37,432 nucleotides of DNA from Candidatus Amarobacillus elongatus (GCA_016703545.1 JADJBX010000014.1:1-37432), one strand, 5' to 3'. Counted from the first letter of the stretch, positions 16,162 through 24,327 are shown. Notes: generated from the letters alone by a model not told the origin. Translations and numbers: made by a program.

Positions 16162-19133
16162 CCGTCCACCGTCGCCAGCAGCACCGGCGCCCCGCGCGTA
16201 ATCGCGATCCAGTAGGTCCGCCCGCGTTCGAACGTCGTGAAGTCGCTCGCCCGCGCCGGGCCCGCGCTCCCCGTGAAGTACGCCCGCCAGACCCGGTTCG
16301 CCGCATCCCACGTGTAAATCACCGCCACCCGCGGCGTCAGGTCCACGCCGCCCGTCGCCACCTGCGTCAGCACCGAGGCCACCGGCACCGCCTGCGGGCC
16401 CATCCACGTGATCAGCGTCCATTCGAAGCGCAACGTGTAGACCACCGGCGCGCCCGAAGGGGGCGGGAGCGGGTTGTTGCCGCCCGTGCCCGGGCCCGGG
16501 TCCACCGTGCCGCCGCCACCGCCCGTGCTCGCCGTGTAGGTGAAGTTCACCGCCACGTCGCTCTGCCCGTTCGGCGAGGTCACCACCACCACCGTCGGCC
16601 CGGCAATGTTTGAAGGCGAGACCACGGTGATGCTCGTGTCCCCCGTGACCGTGCACGAAACCGCCTTGATCGCGCCGAACGTCACCCCGTCCGGGCAGGC
16701 CACGCCCGTGAACCCGACCCCCGTGATCGTGATCGTCGTGCCGCCCGTGGTCGGCCCCGTATTGGGCTCGATCTTCGTCACGATCGGGCTCGCGGCCTTG
16801 TAGGTGAACACCCCTTCCGGCGCCACCGGGCTCGTGTTCACCGTCGTCGTCACCCGCACGTCCACCGGGCCCGGCAACCCGATGGGCGGCGTCAGCACCG
16901 TCAGCTGCGTCTCGCTCTGCCGCGAAACCGCCAGCGCCGGGATCGTCCCGAACGACACCGTCGGCACCGCCGTGGTCACCGCCCCGAACCCCGTCCCCGT
17001 GATGATCACGATCTCGCCGCCCGTCGACTTCCCTTCCTTCGGGTTCAGGTTGGTCACGATGGGCCCGTCGGTGTAGGTGTACAGCGTCACCGTCTGCACC
17101 TGCGGCGTCGTGCCCGAAGGCGTCGTCACCGTCACTTCGACCCCGAGCGGACCCGTCGATTTCGGCACCTTCACGAGCAGCTGCGTCGAATCCACGAACG
17201 TCACATCCGCGAGCGGTACCACCGTCGCCGCGAACGCCACGAGCGAGGTCGACGTGAAGTTGTACCCCTTCACCTGGATCACGTTGCCGCCGGCCACCGG
17301 CCCCGCGTTCGGCTTGAGCTGCGTGATCCCCGGCGAGGAGTACGAGAACTGCGTGTTCGCCGTCACCGGGCTGGTCACGCCCGCCACCGTCACCGTCACG
17401 GCCACGGTGCCGCCACCGGCCGGCGAAACCGCCGTCAGCTCCGTCGCCGAGATCACGTCCACCGTCGGCGAGGACATCGCACCGAACGAGACCGTCGCGC
17501 CGGGCGCGAAGTTGAACCCGCGGATCGTCACCACCGTGCCCCCCGCGGGCGGGCCACTCGGCGGCGAAAGGCTGTTGATCGATGGCCCCGAGGCGTACGT
17601 GAAGTTCGCCAGCGTCGAGAAGGGCGAGCTGCCGTTCGTGGGGTGCGTGACCGTCACCTGCGCCGTCCCCAGGCCCGGCGGCGAACTCACCCGGATCTCC
17701 GTATCGCTGATCACCGCGCAGGTGGCCGCGTTCGTCGCGCCGAACTTCACGGCGTTGGTCGGCCCCGGCCCGCACTGGATGCCGCCAAAGCCCGTCCCCG
17801 TGATCACCACCTCCGTGCCGCCCTGCGCCGGCCCCGCGTTCGGCGTGAGCGCCAGCACCTGCGGCCCGCCGAAGTAGGTGAAGACCGTGTCCTCCGTCTT
17901 GGGCGTCGTCGCCGGGGGCGGGTTCAGGTACGCGCCGGCGCCGGGCGCCGAGGCCACGACGATATCCACCGGCCCCGAGGCGTGCGGCGGCGCCACCACG
18001 TCGAGCTGCGTGCTGCTCACGTACGTGCAGCTCGTCGCGTTCACGCCCCCGAAGGTCACCCCGCCGGGCTGGCACATCACCGGCGTGAAATTCTTCCCGA
18101 ACAGGCGCACGAACGCCCCGCCCTGCACCGGCCCGTTCGCGCTGCTCATCTGCGAGATGTACGGGCCCACGGTCGAATGGAAGCGGTCCGCCAGCACCGC
18201 CGAGCTCGTCGAAAGGTAGTGCGTGGGCACCGGGTACGGCGGCGGGATGCCGCCCACCGGGGGAGCCGGCGCCAGCGGGTCGCGCACCGTCACCCGCACG
18301 TCGTGCCAGTCGTCCGAGGTGAACCCCGGCGGCACCTTCACGCGCAGCCGCTGCGGGTTGAGCACCTCGACGTCGTTCGCCGCCACGCGCACCGGCGCGA
18401 ACGGGTTGTGCACCGGGTAGAACTCCACCATCACGGTGCAGCGCGGGTTCGGCGGCGCGATCGGCACCCCGTTCGGGTCCAGCGGGCTGTACGTCTGGGG
18501 CGAAGCGAGCTCCAGCGTCGCCGGCGTGATCGGGTTGTCGTACGGCAGGATCACCGGCCCGCCCTGCGCCTGCGGCAGACACGTGATCCCCAGCTGGCTG
18601 AAGTTCCGCCCGATGATGTCGAGGTAATCCCCCGTGTTCGCCGTCCGCGGGAACACGTCCTCCACGCGCGGCGACCCGATGCCGAGAATCACCAGCGGCG
18701 CCGTGCTCGGAAACGCGATCGCGTTCGGGATCGTCACCTGCGTGATCGTCACCCGCACCTGCACGTCGATCATTCGCTGCTTATTGATGGTCTGGAAGAA
18801 GAGCGTCTTCGACGTCGTGTTCGTCCCCTTCGGGAAGACCGCAATCTGCGTGATCGTCGAGTTCGGGTAGTCCGTATCCGGCACGCCCTGGCTCAGTTGC
18901 ACCGTCACCGATACGTCCTGCTCGAGGATCGTCCCGCCCGTGCGCACGATGGTCACGGGGACGGCCGTGCCCTCCTGGATCGAATACGCCGGGAGATCGA
19001 GCGAGAAGAACCCTTCGCCAAGCGCGCGCGCCTGGCGCGACCCATCCACCAGCCCGCCCGCGAATACGGCGACCAGCACCACGGCAAGCCATGCAAGCGG
19101 CGCACGAAGGCGCAGAGGCGCTCTGACGGTCAT
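16158..19133 (-). CDS. Secreted IPT/TIG-repeat surface protein
   Basis: A 991-residue exported protein built from Ig-like IPT/TIG repeats, a fold used in cell-surface and matrix proteins for binding or spacing. A signal peptide (MTVRAPLRLRAPLAWLAVVL) is followed by a Calx-beta-like part with SIQEGTAVPVTIVRTGG. Then at least six IPT/TIG units of about 80-90 residues follow, each with the signature P-x-xGPxxGGxxVxIxGxxF, for example PNAGPAQGGTEVVITGTGF. Most units contain one Cys pair. After a Gly-rich linker (STGGGGGTVDPGPGTGG) comes a C-terminal module with FEWTLITWMGP and GRTYWIAITR, like the terminal domain of other large surface proteins in such genomes. No sortase motif or anchor is seen. 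The ATG at 19133 with GGAG upstream is preferred over a TTG at 19148. Confidence 0.88.
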   Translation of the reverse strand: MTVRAPLRLRAPLAWLAVVLVAVFAGGLVDGSRQARALGEGFFSLDLPAYSIQEGTAVPVTIVRTGGTILEQDVSVTVQLSQGVPDTDYPNSTITQIAVFPKGTNTTSKTLFFQTINKQRMIDVQVRVTITQVTIPNAIAFPSTAPLVILGIGSPRVEDVFPRTANTGDYLDIIGRNFSQLGITCLPQAQGGPVILPYDNPITPATLELASPQTYSPLDPNGVPIAPPNPRCTVMVEFYPVHNPFAPVRVAANDVEVLNPQRLRVKVPPGFTSDDWHDVRVTVRDPLAPAPPVGGIPPPYPVPTHYLSTSSAVLADRFHSTVGPYISQMSSANGPVQGGAFVRLFGKNFTPVMCQPGGVTFGGVNATSCTYVSSTQLDVVAPPHASGPVDIVVASAPGAGAYLNPPPATTPKTEDTVFTYFGGPQVLALTPNAGPAQGGTEVVITGTGFGGIQCGPGPTNAVKFGATNAATCAVISDTEIRVSSPPGLGTAQVTVTHPTNGSSPFSTLANFTYASGPSINSLSPPSGPPAGGTVVTIRGFNFAPGATVSFGAMSSPTVDVISATELTAVSPAGGGTVAVTVTVAGVTSPVTANTQFSYSSPGITQLKPNAGPVAGGNVIQVKGYNFTSTSLVAFAATVVPLADVTFVDSTQLLVKVPKSTGPLGVEVTVTTPSGTTPQVQTVTLYTYTDGPIVTNLNPKEGKSTGGEIVIITGTGFGAVTTAVPTVSFGTIPALAVSRQSETQLTVLTPPIGLPGPVDVRVTTTVNTSPVAPEGVFTYKAASPIVTKIEPNTGPTTGGTTITITGVGFTGVACPDGVTFGAIKAVSCTVTGDTSITVVSPSNIAGPTVVVVTSPNGQSDVAVNFTYTASTGGGGGTVDPGPGTGGNNPLPPPSGAPVVYTLRFEWTLITWMGPQAVPVASVLTQVATGGVDLTPRVAVIYTWDAANRVWRAYFTGSAGPARASDFTTFERGRTYWIAITRGAPVLLATVDG

Positions 19134-19446
19134 GGCCGGGAGCTCCAAGCTTCACCTCGAATCACTCCGGTCCCGGGGAAAGGGGCGGAGTCGAGCGTTT
19201 TTCACTGCTCGGTGGCAGCGCCGCGGATGGACGGGGCATCCATCCACGGGATGGGGCGGGGGGGCCATGATACGGGCCTGCAACGTCCCCTGTCCCCCTA
19301 AATCTCGGCATAAGCACACGCTTTTCGCCAAGAAACGGACCGCCCTTAACCCCGAATGGGAACGCGCCGCCTGCCCCCGGTTCGCGACGCCACCTCCCCA
19401 TCGCGGGCGCGCCGGAGTACAGTCCCGCGCACAAGGAGGCCCACCA
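19134..19446. other. Divergent intergenic region without a gene
   Basis: Promoter region between the IPT/TIG gene (minus) and the ThuA-like gene (plus). No ORF with coding character was found. A TACAGT -10-like box at 19418-19423 and AAGGAGG at 19433-19439 serve the ThuA-like gene. The short AT-richer stretch 19295-19345 stands out from the GC-rich background but has no recognised motif. Confidence 0.5.
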
Positions 19447-20271
19447 ATGCCCGCTCCCCGCGCACACATCATCGCCGGTGGCTTCCCCCCCGGCGCCGCC
19501 GCCGGCCACGACCACGATTACGCCCGCCTCCGCCTCCTCGAACTGCTCGCCGAGCACGAACTCCACGCCTCCACCGCCAACGACTTCGTCGACATCGAAC
19601 GGTGGCTCCCCATCAGCCAGCTCCTCATCACCTACGTCGCCGGGCCCTACCCCGATGCCGCGCAGACGCTCGCCATCCGCCGCTGGCTCGAAGCCGGGGG
19701 ACGCTGGCTCGGGCTGCACGGGACCAGTGGCGGCCGTGCCGTTCGCGGCCCCGCCGATGGCGACCGCCGCCGCCGCATGGTGAAGCTCGACCACCACGAG
19801 ACCCTCGGCGGCTTCTTCCTCAACCATCCCCCCGTCCGCCGCTTCCAGGTCAACGTTCACGACGCCGGCGACGCCCTCACCAACGGCCTGCCCACCAGCT
19901 TCGAAGTGGTCGATGAGCCGTACATGATCGAAGTGCAGGACCCGGCCAGCTCCCGCGTCCTGTTGACGGCCGAGCTCGGCCCCGATACGTCGCCTCCCGG
20001 CTTCGGGTTCGCCTACGAAGCCGATACCGCCCTCGCACCCGACGGCAAGACGCGCGTCCTCGGCTACACCCGTGACCTCGGCCGCGGCGGCGTCACCTAC
20101 ATCGCCCTCGGCCACGCCCACAGCCCCACCACCAACAGCCAGCCGTTCGTCGACCGCTCCGTCGACCCCGATGGCAAGACTCCCCCGTACGTCCGCGTGA
20201 CCTGGGAAGCGCCCGCGTTCCAGTCGCTCCTGCGGAACGCCATCCAGTGGGGGACGGCCCCCGTTTCGTAG
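19447..20271 (+). CDS. ThuA-like domain protein (glutamine amidotransferase-like fold)
   Basis: A 274-residue single-domain ThuA-like protein; the fold resembles class I glutamine amidotransferases without the catalytic Cys. Relatives occur in trehalose and sugar-acid utilisation clusters and in large glycoside-associated proteins; the reaction is not established. Motifs: IIAGGFPPG at the N-terminus, LITYVAGPYPD, the GRWLGLHGTSGG nucleophile-elbow equivalent near residue 95, LDHHETLGGFFLNHPP, DEPYMIEV, and C-terminal GGVTYIALGHAHSP. AAGGAGG lies eight bases before the ATG. No sugar transporter or dehydrogenase is adjacent, so the pathway remains open. Confidence 0.85.
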   Translation: MPAPRAHIIAGGFPPGAAAGHDHDYARLRLLELLAEHELHASTANDFVDIERWLPISQLLITYVAGPYPDAAQTLAIRRWLEAGGRWLGLHGTSGGRAVRGPADGDRRRRMVKLDHHETLGGFFLNHPPVRRFQVNVHDAGDALTNGLPTSFEVVDEPYMIEVQDPASSRVLLTAELGPDTSPPGFGFAYEADTALAPDGKTRVLGYTRDLGRGGVTYIALGHAHSPTTNSQPFVDRSVDPDGKTPPYVRVTWEAPAFQSLLRNAIQWGTAPVS

Positions 20272-20437
20272 CCCGCGCGGCATGGGGAACGTAATCCTCA
20301 CGCGGACTTTCGTTGCCCGGGAACAGCCCTCCGCCCGCTAGCGTTGTTGAAAGGAGGCGGCACGGACGATCCTCATGATGGGGGCCGCGTCCGCGTTCGC
20401 CCCCGTCCGCGGGCGGCGCCCGCCCCAGGAGGCTCCC

Positions 20438-21427
20438 ATGCGACGCATTCGACTCCTCATCGCCGGAGGCGCCGCCGCCGCGCTCGCGGGCGTGCTCGCC
20501 GTCGCCGTGGTCGCCCTCGGAGATGGCGGCGACGACCCCGATACCGCGGCCAGCGCCACGCCCCCCGCCGGCGGCTCCGCCACGCCCGGCGCCACGGAGG
20601 TGACCGCCATTTCGCCCCTTCCCGAGATTCGCCGCGACCTCGCCACCCGCTTCAGCGTCGCCCCCGGCGATGTCGAGCTCGTCCGCCTGGCGCACGCCGG
20701 GTGGGACGGCTGCCTCGGCGTCCGCCAGCCCGGCCAGGCCTGTAGCGAACAGTTCATCGCCGGCTACATCGCGCTCTTCACCCTCCCCGGCGGACAGCAG
20801 GCCGAATACCACATCGGTGGCGGCCGCTCCGTCGGTCCCATCGATCGCGCCACGGCCCGGGTCGATGACGGTGTCCCCGTCGCCGCCGAAATGCGCGTCG
20901 ACTTCGACAGCATCCTCGCCGACTACGCCCGCGACGACCTTGGCATCCGCCTCAACCTGGCCCGTCCCGTGACCGTGCTCCAGGTCGTCCCGTTCGAACT
21001 CGACCACCAGTGCCTGCTCCCCTGCGACACCCATGCCGCCTTCGTCGCCCTCCAGGCAGGGAGCGAAGGGTTCGCGTACGTGGTCAATTCCGAACGCCCC
21101 CTCGAATACAAGGGCCGCGAAGACCCGCGCACCGGCGGCGACGCCGAGGTCCAGCTCGCCATGCGCGGCGACCTCGCGGGGCGCCTGGGAATCCCGCTGG
21201 CGCAGGTGTCCGTCGTGCAGTACCGGCTCGTCACCTGGCCCGATGGCTGCCTCGGCGCCGAGAAACCGGGCGAGGTCTGTTCGCAATCGCTCGTGCCCGG
21301 TTTCCTCGCCGTGCTCGAAGCCGCCGGCATGCGCTACGAATACCACGGCGCCGGCGAACACTTCATCGCCGTCGCCTTCGAACGGGACGTGCGCGTGAGC
21401 CCGCCGCTGCCGCGCGAGACCCGTTAG
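20438..21427 (+). CDS. Secreted or anchored protein with repeated W-x-DGCLG-x-C modules
   Basis: A 329-residue protein of unknown function. One hydrophobic segment (residues 6-28) after MRRIRLL indicates export or anchoring, followed by an Asp/Thr/Pro-rich linker to about residue 55. Two clear repeats share a helix (RDLA-R), a V-x-LV strand, GWDGCLG or WPDGCLG, a second Cys ten residues after the first (C92/C102 and C271/C281), and a (Q/R)-x-EYH strand. A third, degenerate copy lies between them (HQCLLPC, FAYVVNS). Each Cys pair probably forms a disulphide. AGGAGG is five bases before the ATG at 20438. No enzyme motif is visible; similar small Cys modules are seen in secreted proteins of cyanobacteria and Chloroflexota, as far as I recall. 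Confidence 0.8.
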   Translation: MRRIRLLIAGGAAAALAGVLAVAVVALGDGGDDPDTAASATPPAGGSATPGATEVTAISPLPEIRRDLATRFSVAPGDVELVRLAHAGWDGCLGVRQPGQACSEQFIAGYIALFTLPGGQQAEYHIGGGRSVGPIDRATARVDDGVPVAAEMRVDFDSILADYARDDLGIRLNLARPVTVLQVVPFELDHQCLLPCDTHAAFVALQAGSEGFAYVVNSERPLEYKGREDPRTGGDAEVQLAMRGDLAGRLGIPLAQVSVVQYRLVTWPDGCLGAEKPGEVCSQSLVPGFLAVLEAAGMRYEYHGAGEHFIAVAFERDVRVSPPLPRETR

Positions 21428-21534
21428 CCTGCGCGCCCTCGCCGTTCGCCGCGCGCCCGGGCCCCGGCTACGATAGTCCGCGGCCCCGCCGGCGCGGCCT
21501 GGACGCGGGGTACGCAGCCTTCGAGGGAAGCCCC

Positions 21535-21969
21535 ATGCCCGAATACATCCCCAGCCCCGTCGAGTGGGTCCGCAACCAGGTCGAGCTGTACGAACGCTCC
21601 GGCGGCACGGAGGGCACCACCCTTCGCGAGACCGGCCTGCCCGTCATCATCGTCACCAACACGGGCAACAAGACCGGCGCCATCCGCAAGACGCCGCTCA
21701 TGCGCGTGAAGGACGGCGACAGCTACGTCCTCGTCGGCTCCCAGGGCGGCGCTCCCAAGAACCCCGTCTGGGTCTACAACCTGCGCACGAACCCGGATGT
21801 CGAACTCCGCGACGGCACCGAGGTGCGCCCCATGCGCGTCCGCGAAGTCACCGACGAAACGGAACGCGCCCGCCTCTGGGAGCTCTCCGTGGCCGCCTTC
21901 CCGCCCTACGCGGACTACCAGACGCGCACCACCCGCCGCATCCCGGTCTTCGTCGCCGAACCGGCGTAA
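21535..21969 (+). CDS. Deazaflavin (F420)-dependent nitroreductase family protein
   Basis: A 144-residue split-beta-barrel protein of the Ddn type (PF04075), members of which use F420H2 or other flavins to reduce nitro compounds, quinones or similar substrates. Family signs: GTEGTTLRETGLPVIIVT, the TGNKTGAIRKTPLMRV loop that binds cofactor phosphate, YVLVGSQGGAPKNPVW and NLRTNPDVELRDG. The ATG at 21535 is preceded by GAGGGAAG. A TACGAT box at 21470-21475 may be the -10 element. Whether this organism makes F420 cannot be seen in this window, so cofactor identity is inferred only. Confidence 0.88.
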   Translation: MPEYIPSPVEWVRNQVELYERSGGTEGTTLRETGLPVIIVTNTGNKTGAIRKTPLMRVKDGDSYVLVGSQGGAPKNPVWVYNLRTNPDVELRDGTEVRPMRVREVTDETERARLWELSVAAFPPYADYQTRTTRRIPVFVAEPA

Positions 21970-21972
21970 CGG

Positions 21973-22074
21973 GGAGAGATAAGAGAAAGTTGAAAGGAGA
22001 AAAGCGCGGATGAGGCGGCCACAGGCCCTTATCTCGTTTCTCTTTTCTCCTTTCTCTTCCCCGGGAACCCGTCA
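21973..22074. repeat. Intergenic element, copy 6 (short form)
   Basis: Purine arm (21974-22006) and pyrimidine arm (22027-22058) are joined by a short core, GCGCGGATGAGGCGGCCACA, without the GGGGTTGCCCC module. It lies between the convergent nitroreductase and YbaB-like genes. The arms can pair over nearly their full length, so this copy looks like a simple long hairpin, possibly a bidirectional terminator. Confidence 0.68.
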
Positions 22075-22082
22075 CTGGGTAC

Positions 22083-22388
22083 TCACGGCGCCAGCCGTGC
22101 CAACAACTGCCCCGCCGTCTCCTGCGCCCCGGCGCGTGCCTGCTCGAGGGCGTCGTTGAGCGCGGCGGCGATGAGCTCCTCCAGCAGCGCGCGGTCCTCC
22201 ATTGCGGCCTCGGCGATGCTGACCGAGCTCACCCGGTGCATTCCGCGCAGCCGCACGCGTACGGCGCCGCCACCCGCTGCGCCTTCGTACTCACCCGGCG
22301 AAGCCGCCGCCGTCACCCGCCCGAGCAGGTCCTGGAGCAGCGTGTCCCCGTCCATGCGGGGCGTTTCCATGTTCGATTCCGTGGTCAT
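22083..22388 (-). CDS. YbaB/EbfC-like nucleoid-associated protein
   Basis: A 101-residue relative of YbaB/EbfC, small dimeric DNA-binding proteins. It shows the family pattern V-x-V-x-L-x-G-x3-V-x2-V-x-I at residues 43-58 (VRVRLRGMHRVSSVSI), followed by DRALLEELIAAALNDALEQA. The usual long N-terminal helix rich in Met and Gln is shortened here. GGAGGG lies six bases before the ATG at 22388. Typical YbaB genes sit beside dnaX/recR; this one does not, so it may be a paralogue with a different task. It is separated from the upstream small gene by a terminator. Confidence 0.78.
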   Translation of the reverse strand: MTTESNMETPRMDGDTLLQDLLGRVTAAASPGEYEGAAGGGAVRVRLRGMHRVSSVSIAEAAMEDRALLEELIAAALNDALEQARAGAQETAGQLLARLAP

Positions 22389-22506
22389 CGTCGTCCCTCC
22401 GGCCGCGTGCGTTCGCGGCTGCTCGCAGCTTGATGGTCAGCGCGCCACGTTCGCATGCGCCCGCCTCGCGCCCCCGTTACAGCGATGTGGCGAAGCTCCG
22501 GGCGCC

Positions 22507-22538
22507 AAAACGCCCCCGGGGGAGAGGGCCCGGGGGCG
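22507..22538 (-). terminator. Rho-independent terminator after the small hydrophobic ORF
   Basis: On the minus strand CGCCCCCGGG and CCCGGGGGCG form a perfect ten-base stem with an eight-base loop (CCCTCTCC) and are followed by TTTT. It lies about 80 bases past the stop of the 21-residue ORF and before the YbaB-like gene, so it would separate the two transcripts. Confidence 0.75.
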
Positions 22539-22620
22539 CAGGCACGGCGTTCGCCGCAGGGGTATCAAGGGGATGCTGTCCGAAAGCGTGGGGCCGCCCG
22601 CGAGACAGGCCCGCCCGGCA

Positions 22621-22686
22621 TCAGAGGAGGATGACGAGCAGGACGATGATGAGGACGAGGGTCAGAAGACCACCACCAACGTACAT
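22621..22686 (-). CDS. Very small hydrophobic membrane peptide (21 residues)
   Basis: An ORF of 22 codons that starts MYVGGGLL and is otherwise almost entirely Leu, Ile and Val, ending in a TGA at 22621. The hydrophobic run is long enough to cross a membrane once. An exact AGGAGG (22699-22694) stands seven bases before the ATG, the best ribosome-binding site in this neighbourhood, and a strong terminator follows downstream. These two signals make it more than a chance ORF. Peptides of this kind (single-helix small membrane proteins) often modulate a larger membrane complex; no partner can be named. It lies 128 bases after the crp-like gene on the same strand. Confidence 0.62.
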   Translation of the reverse strand: MYVGGGLLTLVLIIVLLVILL

Positions 22687-22814
22687 GTGCGCACCTCCTG
22701 CACCCATCGTTGCCCCCCGGCCGTTGGCTCAGGGTCACAGGGCAGGCGGCGGAAATTACTGTTCGCTTGCGAGAAGTGCTTGCGTTACGCATCCGCAAGC
22801 AGCTCCCCCGCCCC

Positions 22815-23513
22815 CTAGAGGTACTGCCGCAACCCCGCGTCGTCCGTCAGGATGACCGCCCCACGCGCGAGCGCGATGAGCCCGTCGCGCTGGAACACGT
22901 TGAGCTGCTTGTTCACGCTTTCGCGGCTCACCCCGAGCATCGCCGCCAGTTCGCCCTGCGTCACCGCGATCCGCAACGAACCGCCCGGCGCGCCCTCGCG
23001 CAGCCGCTGCTGCAGGTCCGCCAGCGAGATGATCTGCTTCGCCAGCCGGTGCGGCAGGTCCAGGAAGATCAGGTCCGACATCGCCTCGTTCGTCCGCCGC
23101 AGCCGCAGGCTCAGCGTCTCCAGGAGCGCCAGTGCCGCCGGCGGACGCTCCGCCAGCCACTCCACGAAGGAATCCCGCGTCACCACCATCGTCTTGGTCG
23201 CCGTCGCCGCGATGGCCGCCGCCGAACGGGGACGCCCGTCCAGGAGGGAGAGCTCGCCGACGCAATCGCCGGGGCCCACGGACGCGATCGTCGCCTCGCC
23301 GCCGGCGCCGTTGCTCACGCTCACCGAAACGCGCCCTTCGACGATGACGTGCATGGAATCGCCCGGTTCGCCCTCCCGGAAAATGGTCGTGCCCGAGGGG
23401 TAGCTGCGCAGCCGCGCGCGCGTGGCGAGTGCCTGCCGGTCGTCCCGGGGGAGGCGCGCGAGCAGCGGAAGGTCACGAACGACCTGCTCCGGCCCTGCGG
23501 AGTTTTGAGTCAT
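22815..23513 (-). CDS. Crp/Fnr-family transcription regulator
   Basis: A 232-residue regulator with an N-terminal cyclic-nucleotide-binding barrel and a C-terminal winged helix. The phosphate-binding cassette VGELSLLDGRPRSA (residues 85-98) keeps the Glu and Arg-Ser needed for cyclic nucleotides, and there is no Cys cluster for an Fe-S centre, so it is Crp-like, not Fnr-like. The recognition helix is SRESVNKQL (196-204) with the Arg-Glu pair that reads GTGA, which fits the two CRP-type boxes just upstream. AAAGGA precedes the ATG. A promoter with TTCACT (23564-23559) and TAGACT (23540-23535), spacing 18, is covered by one box, which points to autoregulation. Confidence 0.9.
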   Translation of the reverse strand: MTQNSAGPEQVVRDLPLLARLPRDDRQALATRARLRSYPSGTTIFREGEPGDSMHVIVEGRVSVSVSNGAGGEATIASVGPGDCVGELSLLDGRPRSAAAIAATATKTMVVTRDSFVEWLAERPPAALALLETLSLRLRRTNEAMSDLIFLDLPHRLAKQIISLADLQQRLREGAPGGSLRIAVTQGELAAMLGVSRESVNKQLNVFQRDGLIALARGAVILTDDAGLRQYL

Positions 23514-23558
23514 GCGAGCTTTCCTTTCACGGCCAGTCTATGGCTCGGTCCGCGCCTA

Positions 23559-23596
23559 AGTGAACTACATCACACTCCAATGTGAAAGACTTCACA
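23559..23596. promoter_or_regulatory. Two tandem CRP-type binding sites
   Basis: Site A (23581-23596) is the perfect consensus TGTGA-N6-TCACA. Site B (23559-23574) is AGTGA-N6-TCACA. Their centres are 22 bases apart, two helical turns, so both dimers would bind one face of the DNA. Relative to the proposed crp-like promoter they centre near -38 and -60, close to class II and class I activator positions. They also lie upstream of the plus-strand small gene at 23663. The match to the regulator's Arg-Glu recognition helix supports direct binding. Confidence 0.75.
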
Positions 23597-23662
23597 GATT
23601 TTCATGCCGCCACCCGCCACCCTCGGACAACGGCGCCACTCCTCGCGCCCCTGGGGCAAGCC

Positions 23663-23890
23663 ATGATCACCGGAAACCTGGAACTCGCCGCCGACGCCGC
23701 CCTCGCCGATTTCGAACGCCGCACCGCCGCGGGCGAACAGCGCATGAACGCCCTCGAAGCCGCGGTCCCTCGCGTTGCCGGGCCGGGGCTGCTCCTGCGG
23801 GCCTGGCGCGCGCTCGTTCCGCCGCCTACCGCCACCCGCGAGCTGTACGCCGATATCCCCTTCGCCCCACGCCCCAGCCTCGACCGGTAA
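23663..23890 (+). CDS. Small hypothetical protein
   Basis: A 75-residue ORF starting MITGNLELAADAALADFERR, divergent from the Crp-like gene and downstream of the CRP boxes. The first 40 residues are predicted helical and amphipathic; the C-terminus is Pro-rich. A longer version from a GTG at 23582 would start inside CRP site A and is less likely. There is no strong Shine-Dalgarno. I recognise no family; coding status rests on the even composition and position next to regulatory sites. Confidence 0.42.
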   Translation: MITGNLELAADAALADFERRTAAGEQRMNALEAAVPRVAGPGLLLRAWRALVPPPTATRELYADIPFAPRPSLDR

Positions 23891-23913
23891 CGAAGGCGCG
23901 CACGCCGGCATCC

Positions 23914-24327
23914 CTACTGCAGCACCACATCGCCGAGAGGCTCGCGGGGGACATCCTCGCCGGCGTTCGCCATATGGCGTGCGAGCGGACCGAACGCCTC
24001 GAAGATGACCCGCTGCACCTCGTCCGGCACCCCTTCGTCGACCATCGCCTGGCGCATGTACCGCAGCCACCGCCCGACCGCCAGGTCGTCGATCACGAAG
24101 GGGAAGTGACGGCGGCGCAGGCGCGGGTGCCCGTACTGTTGCGAATAGACCGGCCCGCCGCCCATCCACTGCTCGAAAAAGAGCTTCACCTTCTCCTGTC
24201 CCGGGCCCATGTCTTCGGGGTAGATTGCGCGCATCACCGGGTCCGCCTCGACGTAGGCGCCGAAGCGGTCAATCACCCGGCCGATGGTCTCGCGGCCACC
24301 GAACGCCTCGATCAGGGGTTGGCTCAT
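23914..24327 (-). CDS. Group II truncated hemoglobin (trHbO type)
   Basis: A 137-residue heme protein on the 2-on-2 globin fold, used by related bacteria in oxygen or nitric-oxide/peroxide chemistry near the membrane. The family string RRRHFPF holds the proximal His (H74), and the group II Trp (G8) is in GRWLRYM (W87). AIYPEDMGPGQEKVKLFFEQWMGG matches in sequence order. The usual B10 Tyr of FY-x-x-V is replaced by Gly (RFGAYV), with a Tyr two residues later. The convergent small gene ends 24 bases away. Its closeness to the Crp-type regulator suggests shared redox or oxygen control, but no CRP box precedes this gene itself. Confidence 0.9.
   Translation of the reverse strand: MSQPLIEAFGGRETIGRVIDRFGAYVEADPVMRAIYPEDMGPGQEKVKLFFEQWMGGGPVYSQQYGHPRLRRRHFPFVIDDLAVGRWLRYMRQAMVDEGVPDEVQRVIFEAFGPLARHMANAGEDVPREPLGDVVLQ

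Noticed and set aside
15937..18582. An 881-residue open frame overlapping the IPT/TIG gene on the same strand in another frame
   Set aside because: Gly/Ala/Asp-rich low-complexity translation without motifs; the 991-residue frame has a signal peptide and regular repeats.
23582..23662. Longer start for the small plus-strand gene at GTG 23582
   Set aside because: The start codon would lie inside the CRP consensus and the added residues have no good ribosome-binding site.
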